Origin: Gari tellinella
Taxonomy: Eukaryota; Mollusca; Bivalvia; Cardiida; Psammobiidae
DNA: 64,000 nt
NCBI GenBank assembly: GCA_922989275.2
Contig: OV277857.1
Location: 50,507,083-50,571,082 of the forward strand
Direction of reading: 5' to 3'
Shown here: in pieces, positions 12,435-23,653 of the stretch
Position numbering within the stretch: position 1 is the first letter of the stretch
How the letters are laid out: each line of letters opens with the position of its first letter
The notes under the pieces: generated by a model
Told to the model about the DNA's origin: nothing
The model's database searches: none
Seen by the model: the letters and a program-made list of their open reading frames with translations, nothing else
Translations under genes and position numbers: made by a program

Positions 12435-13316
12435 TTAAGTTTTCATTGAAAGAATCTATTTTTAGCTTCTGTGACCTAGATATGCAACAGACCGGAACCA
12501 TATTTACAATATTGGTTCAAGACTTTCAGAAGTGTCACCATGCCAAATATCAACGCTTTACCCATATTAGTTTCAGAAAAAGAGATGTTTGAAGAGTTCA
12601 CTATATAACTCTATGTAAAATTACGACCCCGGGGTGGGGTCATTTATGACCCCAGGGACATAATTTGAACAAACTTCATAGAGGACCTAAAGACGATGCT
12701 TTGTGTCAAATATCTAAGCTCAGGGTACTGTGGTTTCAGACAGGAAGATTTTTTAAGTTTTCATTGAAAAAATCTATTTTTAGCTCCTGTGACCTAGATA
12801 TGCAACAGACCGGAACCATATTTACAATATTGGTTCAGGGCTTCCAGAAGTGTCACCATGCCAAATATTAAAACTCTGGCTGTATTAATTGCAGAGAAAA
12901 AGATGTTTGAAGATTTCACAATATAACTCTATGTAAAATTACGACCTCCGGTGCGGGGTCATTTTTTACCCCAGGGACATAATTTGAACAAACTTGATAG
13001 AGGACCTAAAGACGATGCTTTGTGACAAATATCTAAGCTCAGGGTACTGTGGTTTCAGACAAGAAGATTTTTTAAGTTTTCATTGAAAAAATCTATTTTT
13101 AGCTCCTGTGACCTAGATATGCAATGGACCGAAAATGTTTGAACAACTTTTAAAAAGGACCATACAAGGATCATTCCTGCCAAGTTTGGTAAAAATCCAT
13201 CCAGTAGTCTAGGAGAAGAAGTCGTTTGAAGAAATTGTTGATGACGGACGACGACGACGGACACAGCACAATCAAAATAGCTCACCTTAGCACTACGTGC
13301 CAGGTGAGCTAAAAAA

Positions 13317-13800
13317 ACTCTACAATGATTTTGATCTGGAGCATGTTCGTTGTACACACAACTGGAGTGTGGTTCTTTGTTTAATAGCTAAACGGATTAT
13401 TTTTATGCAGTTGACAATTGTATCCAGACTACTGGACGGACATATTTGATGTTGATAAGAGCTGAATTTGTTGCCTATTCAGAACAATTTATGGTCAATG
13501 AGCATCAGTTTCCTCAGAAATCGACGTAATGGTAGAAACTTTTTCAAGTTAAACATCAACCTCAAGCATTTATCCTATAAATAAATTGTATGTATGCATG
13601 CATTAGTGTGTGAGACACTCCGTAAGAGTAGTCTTGGTCTACATTTCAAGCAATACCCAAGGACAAACATCATATTTGTATACTCACATGTGTCGATTTG
13701 ACAACTGACGCCATTTTTTAACAGGAACCGATACGTTAGATTAAAGGGAACTGAAGCGTTAAGCGGGAGCCCGCTCATTTTGCCATACCAGTGTGATCTA
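13317..13800. other. Intergenic, nothing recognised
   Basis: Unique-looking AT-rich sequence between two transposable elements, without coding signal. Confidence 0.35.
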
Positions 13801-14312
13801 GTCTTTTTCAAACTTGCTCGGATTGTATATGACCATAAGAGTTCAAATAAGCGTGATTATTGTTCAAATCGAATTAATAGGTCATGAATTATCTGCCCTT
13901 GAATTGCCATATCAAACAGCGTTTACACTCTTGCAACTACAGTTTTCAATGGATTTTGATTATACTTGCATACAAAGTATACACCAATAAGTTATACCGG
14001 TATATCGAAGGAGTGGAAGTATTGTTGAAATCTAATAATTGTGGCAATAGTTATCTGCCCTTGATATACCGGGGGGGTACTTTGAAAAGCTAGAATAGGC
14101 TTCATTTCAGTATTGTTCAGGCTCTAGATATCTGCCCTTGATGTACTCTACTTTACTAGAATTATGAGGTTGTATTGCAAAGTGTTTACATGCTTTACTA
14201 CAACTTTGAATGGATTTAGATTAAAACGGGTGAAACTCAAATGTAAAGCTATCAGGCTTGACATTACAACAGGTGAGCGATACCAGGGTCTTCAAAGCCC
14301 TCTTGTTTATTC
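13801..14312 (-). mobile_element. Truncated GCTCACCTG-family element
   Basis: The right boundary CAGGTGAGCGATACCAGGG followed by CCCTCTTGTTTATT is the reversed 5-prime end of the family. The body (TTACACTCTTGCAACTACAG, ATCTGCCCTTGA) is the reverse complement of the element at 58895-59989. The 3-prime hairpin end is missing on the left. Confidence 0.65.
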
Positions 14313-14589
14313 TTTGTGGTATCCAACTGTAGTGATAAGTAGTATGTGACTTTTACAATTTTAATTGTTTAATATGTTTTTTTAGTCGACAAGGAAATAC
14401 ATGCAAATGCAATTCACAACTTTAATTAAATAATGATACACCTCGGTAGGAATATTCATTTTTTCGCAAAGAAGCACATTTTTTAAACTTAATCATGTCA
14501 CGGCTATGAATAAAAAAACAAGGTCACTTCAAGAGGTAAGTGGTTCTTAACTGCTGAAAAATCTGTTGCAAGCTACTTGAATGGATACT
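14313..14589. other. AT-rich spacer
   Basis: No recognisable gene or repeat structure. Confidence 0.3.
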
Positions 14590-14852
14590 TAGCCCCATAC
14601 TCCATTATATATAGTTACACATTGTTACACCTTTAAAATATTCCTCTACCAAAGAAACTAGTTTCAGTTTATACTACAGTCATGGCTATGTTAGATAAGA
14701 AATATTTTCTATATTCTAGCAGATAGTAGTTTAAAGCAGACTAAAAGTAAAGCAAAATTCCCCTTATGGCACATTATGCTTTACTTTCAACTGGTTAGTG
14801 GTCACCTGGCTTTAGTACTAGAAACAGGGTATGGAGTAAAGGGATAATTACC
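14590..14852. mobile_element. Decayed core-A fold-back element
   Basis: Follows the full TTAA/core-A layout: CCATACTCCATTATAT left arm, CAGTCATGGCTATG, ATATTCTAGCAGATAGTAG, a hairpin centred near 14768, GTGGTCACCTG, TAGAAACAGGGTATGGAGTAAAGGG. The outer TTAA is eroded. Confidence 0.6.
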
Positions 14853-14894
14853 TCAACAGATAGCTCATTTTGTCTCAAGAAAACAATATTAGGA

Positions 14895-15168
14895 ATGTTT
14901 GTTTTGTTTGTTAAAGTCGGTTTCTGCCATCTATGGGCTAATTGGACGCCCCAGAGAGAGGGAAGCGGAAACAGAGAACCAGGTGTGATGCCTTACTCTT
15001 ATTATCAAAAGAGTTCTCTGGTTCTTTTCGATGCCCTTTGTAAAACACTGATACATCTGACCTCAGTTTATAAAGTCTCATCCAAAGGACTTGGTCTGGC
15101 GGGGGATCGAACTCACGACCCCTGATGTCGTAAACAGGCGCTTTACCCTCGACTACGTCCGCCGGTTA
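14895..15168 (-). mobile_element. tRNA-derived SINE
   Basis: Read on the minus strand from 15168, the head GGCGGACGTAGTCGAGGGTA holds a box A-like TAGTCGAGGG and a good box B GAGTTCGATCC at about 15104-15114. The following acceptor-like CCCCCGC is also present. The body runs to about 14915 and ends in a tail of AAC-type simple sequence (AACAAACAAAACAAAC). No clear target duplication was found. A plus-strand frame across it is a by-product. Confidence 0.65.
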
Positions 15169-15840
15169 GGCATATTGGTAAACATGCATGTATGGTTTAT
15201 TTTTCAGAGGCAGCACAATCATGTCATAAAGTTTGGATGAGGTTGAGAGAATTGTCAAGGAGTGGCTGAGGTATGCAGGGGACAGAAATGGAAGGATAAA
15301 GGGAAGAGAAGAAAATGGCAAGACAACAGCAGGAACAAACCCATGTCACTGATCCAGAAAGTTAGAAACACCTTATTATTATCAACTTTTCAAATATGTG
15401 AGAAGACTGTTTGAACTCTTTAAGAACAATGACTCATAGATGTTTGCTCTTAAGACAGAGACATTTTATTTTCAGTAAGGCCTTTAAAAAGAGACCGAAA
15501 ACCAGAATGTTCTATTTTATTTGATATGTAAACGAATGTCAGGTGTATAGAAATAGTATTTTAAGATTAAAAACGTAAATATTAAGTTTTTAAGAAATTG
15601 GATCAACATTACAAATCCATACATTTTTTTTCAATAATAATTACTGATCATGTTTGGGATTCAATGTTGTGCAGTGAAAAAAATTAAAAACGAAAAAAGA
15701 AAGAAATATCCATCCCAGTGATGTCCTTTGCTAAGTTTATGTTACAATAAAGATAGCTTTTTCACATCAAATTTTCCTTCTATCCTGACATTAATCTTTT
15801 TCTGAAAAACATCAACTTGCCATCTGGTTTTCAGTCTTGA
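15169..15840. other. AT-rich intergenic sequence
   Basis: Contains purine-rich stretches (15280-15340) and A-rich runs. No coding or repeat assignment. Confidence 0.35.
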
Positions 15841-15928
15841 ACCCTTTAACCCACAGCCTGTTTCTCGTTTTGAAAACAGATGACTACTTAACCTTTTACC
15901 TCCTCCCCCATAAATATGCCTTGAATAT
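15841..15928. mobile_element. Left part of core-A element(s) interrupted by the 5.3-kb element
   Basis: TTAACCCACAGCCTGTTTCT (one end of a core-A element) runs into TTAACCTTTTACC...CCCCCATAAATATGCC (the end of a second). The matching continuation, CCCCTCTGAAGAAAGTAGTTCC, resumes at 21234 after the large inverted-repeat interval. Confidence 0.6.
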
Positions 15929-16574
15929 ATCGATGGCTCAGCGCAAAACTAGGCTAACTCCATTTTAGAAAATTTTACAGGAGAGCAAAAAAACTGTTTA
16001 TTTTTTCCCCTATTTAATATCTTGTTTATTTTTTCATATGTATATTTTCCTATCCAAGTCTTTAAACTTATGATAATAGTGATTTTCTTTTAAAACCATT
16101 TTTTAAAGGTTTTTAATAACTTTTTTGAGTTAGCTATAGTTTTGCACTGAAAATCAATGTTTTTTAGAAAAAAAACTCAGCGCAAAACTATACCTAAGTC
16201 AAGTTAGCTATACTTTTGCGCTGGAAATCAATGTCTTTAAAATAAAAACTCAGCGCAAAACTATACTGTAATATACTTATATACTTATATTCAAGATTAC
16301 ATACTTGTAAAATAAGTACTAACTCAAGTAGGCTTTAGCTGATTATTGATATTTTCTAACCAAACTGACAAAAGATGAAAAAACCCCGCTTAGAACAAAA
16401 TATTATTGTCATTATAAATTCATATCAGATTAATGATAGACTACTTCTGTAAACTTTACAATGATTTAATTAGTCCTTTGCTCAGTGAATATTTATGTGT
16501 CACACATTCTCCAATGAACTGTTTCTAGATTTACAGCAATACTCAAATACTATAAGAATACTGAAAAGCAGAAT

Positions 16575-16603
16575 ACAACCTTTTTTTTTTTCTTTTTTTT
16601 TTG
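16575..16603. repeat. Poly-T tract
   Basis: A T-run broken by a single C, inside the 5.3-kb element. Confidence 0.7.
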
Positions 16604-16878
16604 AAAATGACTTGTTAGTTAATCTAGGGGCCCATCCATGAGTATAGTTTAACTTATTTAATTATGTTTTCATATGTATATTGACATTTTCCCTAGCAGG
16701 CTAGGTAAACTCCCCCAAAAAGATCAAATTGATGGGGAAACGGCGTAGACTCTGATCATCAGAAAACTCCTGTTGCAGCTGTTTGATCAGACTCGGTGTA
16801 CTAGCTGTTTGTAAATACATAAGGAGCATGATATTGTAGAGAGAATAATATGGAGAAAAGGGCAAAAAGGCTAACTGA

Positions 16879-17080
16879 TTAACCCTTTCACCCTTATATA
16901 GCTAATGGTTTGCCAACCTTAAACCTTTGACCAGTATGTTTTCTCAGTTTGGATATTTTCACAGGTCTATTAATTAAAATCTGATTTTTAAATGACAAAG
17001 AGTGCAGATCCTTATCAGAGGAGCTTTCTGATATGGGTCTACACTGTCTTCAATCATAGCATGTAGAAGGCCGTAAGAGT
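16879..17080. mobile_element. Decayed core-B TTAA element
   Basis: Starts TTAACCCTTTCACCC and has the weak hairpin GTGCAGATCCTTATCAGAGG / TCTGATATGGGTCTACACTG (about 17001-17050), which matches the core-B layout. The right TTAA end is not clear. Confidence 0.45.
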
Positions 17081-17301
17081 TGAAGCTTAAAAACAGTTTC
17101 CAATCATTTCTTTCTTTTCAGACCCAGATTGAAGAGCTCTTGAAGGAGCACTTTAATAAGGTCTGCATTAATTGTCATAATTCAAATTTTGTACAAGCTA
17201 GCAGATGACACAGATGCCCCCACCTGGCATTCTTGACAAATTTATTTAACCCTTAACCAGCTGAATAAACTCAAATTACTTCTCCTTCTATAGACTTTTA
17301 A

Positions 17302-17535
17302 CCCATAACATAGCCTGCTTCTAGTTTTGAAAACAGGTGACCAGTTAAAGCAGGTTGAAAGTAAAGCAAAATGCGCCTTAAGGCGCATTCTGTTTTACTT
17401 TCAGCCTGCTTTAAGCTATCACCTGCTAGGATAAAGAAATTTATATAGTACACAATCGTTACTTAAATTGAAATTATTTTCTTCCATGGAGGAATAAATT
17501 AAAGGTGAAAAAAGACATATTTATGGGGTAATGGT
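17302..17535. mobile_element. Core-A fold-back element, TTAA flanked
   Basis: TTAA at 17298-17301 and 17536-17539. Ends CCCATAACATAGCCTG and ATTTATGGGGTAATGG. The central palindrome at 17345-17415 has near-perfect arms and CCTTAAGG at the dyad. It lies inside the 5.3-kb element. No coding. Confidence 0.8.
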
Positions 17536-17639
17536 TTAATTAGGTATTTGTTTGTATAGGCTGAGGGTGAGCATTAACTTTTATAATTATAGACTGAGTA
17601 GAGGGTAAGCAGCAAAATGTTGCGTGTTGACAATAGTAT

Positions 17640-19990
17640 ACCAGAAGTGTTTGTATTATGAAGATTTCCTATGGCAAACTGTGCAGACCCTAATGAGAGA
17701 GCTCCTACAGGAGGTGGACATTGAAAGACCAAGCATCAGGAGTTGTATGGGAGACAGCTTGTTTACATTATTGTGAAAAGAAATGGCAGAACTGAGCATT
17801 CTCAATGCAGAGCCTAGCTCCATCAAAAGTGTTGGTTCCATAAATCACAGGCTTTTGTTACAATGATTGTTCAACTCAGCCTCAGGGTAAACAAAGCCTT
17901 GCCTCCAGTCAGGTAGAACAGGAAGGCATTCTCAGCAGAGCCAGAACTGCAAAGACAATACACTCTGGAAGTTAAGAATCAATTCAGAGCACTAGCAGAC
18001 CTTACTGACTCCTACAAGAACCTAATCACGGCAAATACAGAAGCAATGATGACATGGGTACCAATGAAAGAATGCATAAAAGTGTCTTAGTGCACCAAGC
18101 ATCCTGACACTGTCAATGCCCAAGAGAAAATGAAAAGAACGAAACCAAGCTTTCAATCTTAAACGAGAAAGTGAGCTGCTATGAGCTTAAGGAATGAGCT
18201 TATAAGGAAGCCAAGAGGCATTTGTATGACATGCACAACATATTGTAGAGTGCAGAACTGAGAGAAAGGATCCAGAATAGTGGAACCAGCACATGATAAT
18301 TTGAAAAATTCTGAATCCTGGAATGTCATTAATGAGATGAACTGAGAGGAAAAGATCTAAGGAGGGACAAAATAGCCCTGAAGAAAGAGTAGCTACTTGA
18401 GAAACTCACTTCAGCAATCTTCTTGGAGGCAATCCTACAGTGAAATATCCAGAAGGAAGAAATACCGGTACCTTCTGTCCTCAATATTGATGATGGGCCC
18501 TTCACAGCCAATGAATACAGCTAAGTGAAAGCCTCACTCCAGCAGGGAAAGAGCTCAGATAGGACCTGACAATTAACATACCGCCAGAGGTAATAAAGAA
18601 CGGTGATACGGGTGACCTAGTTCTTGATGTGTGTAACATTGCTGGTAGATGGTAATCCTAGATAGGGGCCCCTGTCCAACATCATTCCAATCCCCAAATC
18701 GGGTGACCTTTCCAAGCCAGACAATTTCAGAGGAATCAACCTGTCCTGCATTACTCTGTCATAGACCTCCACTTGAGGAACAATCAGAATGGCTTCCAAC
18801 AAAACTCACAACAGTTGCACAGATTCTTTCAATAAGGCAGATCATTGAGGGAGTCAAGATATCGACTATGTTTGTACTCCAACACTCAAACCAAGGTTGT
18901 AACCATTGATGGTGACTTTAAATAGTTTGACGTCTCATCAGGAGCGCTACAGGGGGACAATCTAGTACCTTACCTCTTTGTCATTGTGCTGGACTACATT
19001 GTAAGACTGGCAAGCCATGATAAAGAGGCTCAACAGTCAACTGACCATCCAACCAAGGACATCTTCCAGATCTCCAAAAGTTGATTGTGCTCATTGATCT
19101 TGATTTTGCATATGACATTGCTCTCCTCTCAAACAATACATGCCAGCACATAATCTTCTAGTTGGAATTGAGAATGCATGCTTTAAAGTAGAACTAATGC
19201 TTACTAAAGATAAACCACCCTTCTTTAACTACCATATAGGGCTGAACACTCAACGAGGTCACATGTTTTAAATGCCTGGGGTCATGGGTAAGCACCACAG
19301 ATAAGGAAATATAAATATTGTAAAAGCTATAGCCTGGAAAGTCCTCCATGTAATGAAGACAGTTTGGATGTCAAGGGTGTTGAGAGAAACATAGCACGGT
19401 TTCTTCTTTGTTACAGTTTGGTCAGTTTTATGGTACGGTTCAGAGTGTTGGGACACTAACCTCAGATCTTCAGAGGTCGCTTTACGGCTGCTACACCAGG
19501 ATGCTGAGACAAGCCCTAAACATCGACCTAAATGACCATATCAACAATAATGACCTATACCAGGGAGCCTAAAGAGTGACTGACAAAATAGCTAACCGTA
19601 GAATTGGACAAGCAGGCCACTGTTATCAACATCCAGAGTTACTAGCAAGCAGAGTAGTCATCTGGAACCTGGAAACTGAGACCAGGACACCCTACCTCAA
19701 CCATCATGATCAATGTTTTAATGAAGAAAGCCAGAGCAGCAGGCCCTGAAAAATTGGCCATGTGTATGAGCAACAGGACTGATTGGCAGCGTTGCGAGCG
19801 TGTCCGTCTGCAGATGACCTGTCATGATGATTTCCTCATACTGATATCATTTGATGCCTCTGTAAAAGTCACTCTTGAAATCATTGTGATAAACAGAGCA
19901 TTGCTCCAAGTTTTTCTTTTTTCTAGTAAATGCTCATTTTCAGAAGATTCATTCATAGAGATTGAGTTTGAATATGGCTCGATTTGTCAC
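17640..19990 (+). pseudogene. Decayed non-LTR retrotransposon (reverse transcriptase)
   Basis: Conceptual translation in shifting frames gives recognisable LINE reverse-transcriptase pieces. These are NGPFTANEYS-like and AKASLQ-like sequence near 18480-18560, VPIPKSGDLS-like near 18690, TTVAQILSIRQIIEGVK at about 18805-18856, SGALQGDNLVPYLF at 18938-18979, and FAYDIALLS from 19105. A C-terminal stretch GCYTRMLRQALNID lies near 19486-19530. The catalytic FADD box reads FAYD. About 40 residues including motif A are missing between IIEGVK and the following Asn/Thr-Lys-Val-Val-Thr segment. Stops and frameshifts are numerous, so the element is long dead. Confidence 0.75.
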
Positions 19991-20930
19991 GGATAGACAA
20001 AATATTGATACAGTATATCATTGATTTATTTGGACCTTTACTATATTGGTTCTTCTAATAACTTGCATCTAATGGAAACTAAACTTGGGAAATATGTAGA
20101 GTTCTCATAGTTTTTTACCAGTTTTAGCAGCCAAGCATTTGACCATGTTTCTCAAACGGGGTTTCGGTTAAATGGGCACTTTTGTTTTGCTTGCGAGTGC
20201 TGTAGTTTACAAAGATAAAACAAAGTTATGGCCTTATGCCTTTTTTTCAATTGAAATACAATGCATTTCCTCCTATTACATCATAAAATAACTCAAAATA
20301 GTTTTAGTGTGCTGTAGATATATCATATTTCTTAGCTGATGTATCAATATGAAATTCTCAATAAATAACACTTCTAAATATATGTATAGCTAAATATGAG
20401 GTAATGGATTAATTAAATTATATTTTATACAGGCACAGTCATGATAAATTGATGCCTCAACAAAAAGTGGAAAGTTAAATATAGTTTCATTCTGATGTGA
20501 GTTAATCATATTAAATCAGACCTTCAGTTTCATGGTTAATCATCCGCATCAGAACTCAAAACCAAAATCAATGCTGTTTTATTTAAAAACTTTTCAAAAA
20601 CCTTTAATAATAAGCAAACAATGATCACATAGCCTCCATTTAATAATTTTCACTTATTCTTCATTATTCAAGCTGTTGTTAAGAAAGTTTTAATAATTAA
20701 GCTAAAAGGTTTTTTTAATTTTACCCCACCCACTTTTGAATTACATGTGCTTTTTGACCTTCCCAAAATAGTTCTTATTCTATTGTCAAGAAGCTTTATA
20801 ATAATAAATGTGTATCAAACTAGAACAAACAAATAAAAGAGCAAATTTTACTCACTTTTTAAGCTCTGATACTCTTCTTGTAATTTTGTAACTTTCAAAT
20901 TTTGGTTGTAATCCACTACATTTTCATTAT
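19991..20930. other. AT-rich interior of the 5.3-kb element
   Basis: No gene or bounded repeat recognised. Several A/T runs. Confidence 0.35.
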
Positions 20931-21233
20931 TAGTTCAGTGCAAAACTATGTCTAAGTCAAGTTAGCACACCTTTTGCACTGACAATATTTTTCAATTTAT
21001 CAAATTTTGAGAGCAAAACTCTAGCTAACTCCACTTAGACATAGTTTTGCACTGAAGAAGTTACCATTTAGACTTAGCATAATTTATAAAAAATGCAATA
21101 ATTTTAAAAATATTGGGAATATAAGCCCAATATTTTGTGGGATGATGGGGAATGTAATAAGTCTTGAGAATTTTTTAAAAAAGCACTTTTGCCAAAATAG
21201 TGAGTTAGCCTAGTTTTGCGCTGAGCCATCGAT

Positions 21234-21955
21234 ATTCCCCCTCTGAAGAAAGTAGTTCCATTTTGTATTGTAATGTATGTACACTGTAAGAAATATTTCC
21301 TAAACTCTAGCAGATGGTATCTAAAGGCAGGTTGACAGTAAAGCAGAATGCAACTTAACCCATTACCCAATAAACACGCCTTTTTACGCCTTTCATTAAT
21401 TTTTCCTCTGAAGAATAAAGATGATGTTTGTACAGATATGAATATGTATTGTAAGAAATATGTTCTATATTCTAGCACATGATAGCTTAAAGCAGGCTGT
21501 AGGTAAAGCAGAATCCGCCTTAAGTTAAGGCACATTCTGCTTTACTTTCAACCAGCTTTTAGTGGTCATGTATCTTCAATACTAGAAACAGGCCATTTAA
21601 TTGGGTAATGGGTTAAGCCCATTCTGCTTACTACTTACCTGGTCACCTGTCTTCAAAACTAGGCTATTTGGTTACGAGTTAAAGCAGGTTGAAAGTAAAG
21701 CAGAATATGCATCAAGGTGCAATCTGCTTTACTTTCAGCCTGCTTTAAGCTACCATTTGCTCTAGGATATAATACAAGAAGCTATTTTTCATGATGCACA
21801 TTTACAATTGCAGAAAGTGGAATTATTTTCTTAAGTATAGGAATAGAGAAAATATTTCTTATGGTACATTTTCATGACTGTATAAATTGGAACATTTATT
21901 TTCAGTTTTGGAATAAATTAAATGCATATTTATGTGGTAAAGGGTTAAAGCCTGC
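21234..21955. mobile_element. Core-A elements, interrupted and rearranged
   Basis: Core-A sequence resumes at 21234 (CTCTGAAGAAAGTAGTTCC) and runs to the middle of its hairpin at 21354. It is split there by a complete core-A element and resumes at 21617 with GCCCATTCTGCTT. A further, partly deleted copy with a hairpin at 21677-21752 ends at GGTAAAGGGTTAA near 21948. Confidence 0.65.
21359..21612. mobile_element. Core-A element nested in the dyad of another core-A element
   Basis: TTAA at 21355-21358 and 21613-21616. Ends CCCATTACCCAATAA and TTGGGTAATGGG. Its own hairpin is at 21485-21558. Left flank AAGCAGAATGCAAC and right flank GCCCATTCTGCTT are the two arms of a host core-A palindrome, so insertion was at the central TTAA of that palindrome. 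Confidence 0.8.
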
Positions 21956-22190
21956 AAATAATGGAATTGAACTGCATATGTCTAGAAACTTGATGCTTTT
22001 ATAGGTTTTACCGTTTAGGCATTTTAAAATCAAGATTTGGAGAAAATATATAAATCTCAAAGTCTGAAAAAATGATTTTAGGGTAGCTAGGACAGAATTT
22101 AAACATTGATGCAGTTTATGGCAAAAATGGATGTTGTCCCCTTTATATAAGCACATATTTGTGAATCGTTAAACATTTGTTTAATGTATA

Positions 22191-22439
22191 TATTATCCCA
22201 TAAACTGTTACTATTTTTGAAGACAAGATACCACTTAAAGCGGGTTGAGGTAAAGCAGAATTTGCCTTAACACACATTCTGCTTTACTTTCACTGCTTTA
22301 AGCTACCATCTGCTAGGATATCATATAGAAATTATTTTTCATGATGCATCATACTCACAAGTTCACAACTGTATGAAGCGGAACTATTTGCTTCAGTGGA
22401 GGAGTAAATTAAAAGCATATTCATGGGGTAAAGGGTTAA
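22191..22439. mobile_element. Core-A fold-back element
   Basis: Ends TTATCCCATAAACTG (left, slightly eroded) and CATGGGGTAAAGGG plus TTAA at 22436-22439. Hairpin at 22234-22312 with small deletions. Spacer sequences match the other copies (TAGGATATCATATAGAAATT, GAAGCGGAACTATTTGCTTC). Confidence 0.7.
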
Positions 22440-22599
22440 ATAGATAGATATTGATATTATAATTGACAAAAAGTGTGCACCAGTATGCTAAGTTTGCCTG
22501 GAGTGGATAATTGAATAGGAAAAGTTAAGATGTTTATGTATTTTCAAAGATTAAGACAAACCCTGATAATTAAAGAATTAAATGTTTGATTTTGTTTGT

Positions 22600-22770
22600 G
22601 TTTTATGTCTGGCACTTACTGTATTTCAGCCATATCATGACATCCAGTTTCAGGCGTAGGAAGTCCTAGGATGCTAATCTACACCGGATTTCTTTAACTG
22701 ATTTCCGCTCTGATTTAGAACCACCAATCTTCTGCTCTGCACCCAAGCTGGATGACATCATATGATTGAC
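22600..22770 (-). mobile_element. 5-prime-truncated SINE fragment
   Basis: Matches the body and 3-prime half of the intact SINE at 55765-56033: TTATGTC, TTCAGCCATATCATGACATCCAG, AGAACCACCAATCTTCTGC and AAGCTGGATGACATCATATG correspond in order. The tRNA-derived head is absent. Confidence 0.6.
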
Positions 22771-22833
22771 TCTCATGAGAAGTATTTTTTCAAAAAAGAA
22801 CTGATGGGCTACAGATGGAAAACAGTTGACACA

Positions 22834-23240
22834 TCGTTGGCCCAACATTGGTTCAACACATTTGTTGATGTTGACCCAAAGTTGACCAAACGATAAATAG
22901 TATTTTTCCGCTGTTGGCCCAACGGTCCGCCAACGGTTGGCCCATCAGCAAAATGACGTTGGGCCAACATTGGTCCAACGATAAATTACTTTTTGCCAAC
23001 ATTGGTCCAACGTTGGCCCAACCGTTGGCCCAACCATCGAAATGACGTTGGGCCAACAGTGGCCTAATGTTGGCCCAACGATAAATAACATTTTCCCAAC
23101 GTTGGGCCAACCGAAACCCAACGAGCATACCTACATTGGGCCAACGTCATTCCAATGTTGGGCCAACGAAGTGAAAGAAGTGAACGACGTTGGGCCAATG
23201 TTGGGCCAACGAAGTGAACGACCTTGGGCCAACGTCGAAA
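22834..23240. repeat. GTTGGCCCAAC palindrome array
   Basis: Over about 400 bp the word GTTGGCCCAAC or GTTGGGCCAAC and close variants recurs well over a dozen times in both orientations, separated by GATAAATARTATTTTT-CC and AACGAAGTGAA spacers. Ends are ATCGTTGGCCCAAC and GGGCCAACGTCGA. It may be a fold-back element made of subrepeats. Overlapping frames in both strands are by-products of the palindrome. Confidence 0.7.
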
Positions 23241-23653
23241 TGTTATCTGGGAAACTGTTTGCAAAAGTTATATTTGATATAGCATGGAGGCGTTTACGGG
23301 GAAATAAAACTGGCTTCTACTCTGTATGTTAAGGTTGGTGACCACTTAAGTGAAATTGAAACACAAGCCAGAGTTCAAATTTAAGTGCATGTGCGCTTCA
23401 TTTTAGACCCAGACATGTTAATTTGCCATTACTAATTAATGATTATCTCATATGTTTGTAATACATACAACAAAGAAATGTATTTGTCAACATTAAATGC
23501 TTTAAAATCCTTGGAATCATTAACAATATACAACAGTACAAAAAACCCTGATACTGTAATCACTAAATAATATTTGTTAAGGCAGGCTACTTATTAAAGC
23601 AGAATGAAGGTAAGACAGAAAGCTCCTTTTGTTTTACTTTCATCCTGCTTTAA

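Larger units (their letters stand above)
7741..13316 (+). mobile_element. Composite GCTCACCTG-family element (outer copy)
   Basis: Starts AACAAGAGGCCCATGCGGGC, then ATCGCTCACCTG. Ends with the hairpin AGCTCACCTTAGCACTACGTGCCAGGTGAGCT followed by an A-run, preceded by GACGACGACGACGG. The body is tandem units of about 320 bp containing GACCCCAGGGACATAATTTG (at 7830, 8152, 8470, 9877, 11410, 12650 and 12970). Three large insertions of the same family in reverse orientation sit at an identical point in the unit. No replication or transposase protein is encoded. Lack of target duplication, a 3-prime hairpin and internal tandem repeats would fit a non-autonomous Helitron-like element, but I cannot prove the class. 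Confidence 0.7.
15929..21233. mobile_element. 5.3-kb TIR-bounded element, class unknown
   Basis: The outermost 32 bp are perfect inverted repeats, beginning ATCGATGGCTCAGCGCAAAA at 15929 and ending with its complement at 21233. The motif TAGTTTTGCGCTGA (or CACTGA) recurs in both orientations near both ends: about 15937, 16137-16160, 16178-16225, 16250-16265, and 20935-20985, 21010-21055, 21210-21225. Such subterminal repeats usually serve as transposase binding sites. The interior holds a core-A element, a decayed LINE and AT-rich sequence, but no transposase frame. The flanks join into a single core-A element, which supports one insertion, with AT as a possible target duplication. Confidence 0.65.

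Noticed and set aside
21104..21535. 143-codon minus-strand frame
   Set aside because: Spans the right TIR of the 5.3-kb element and two nested core-A elements. The internal similarity of its halves reflects the repeats.
22853..23332. Overlapping frames of 66-96 codons in both strands
   Set aside because: All come from the GTTGGCCCAAC palindromes, which translate into WANVGP/NVGPTL-like repeats in several frames.
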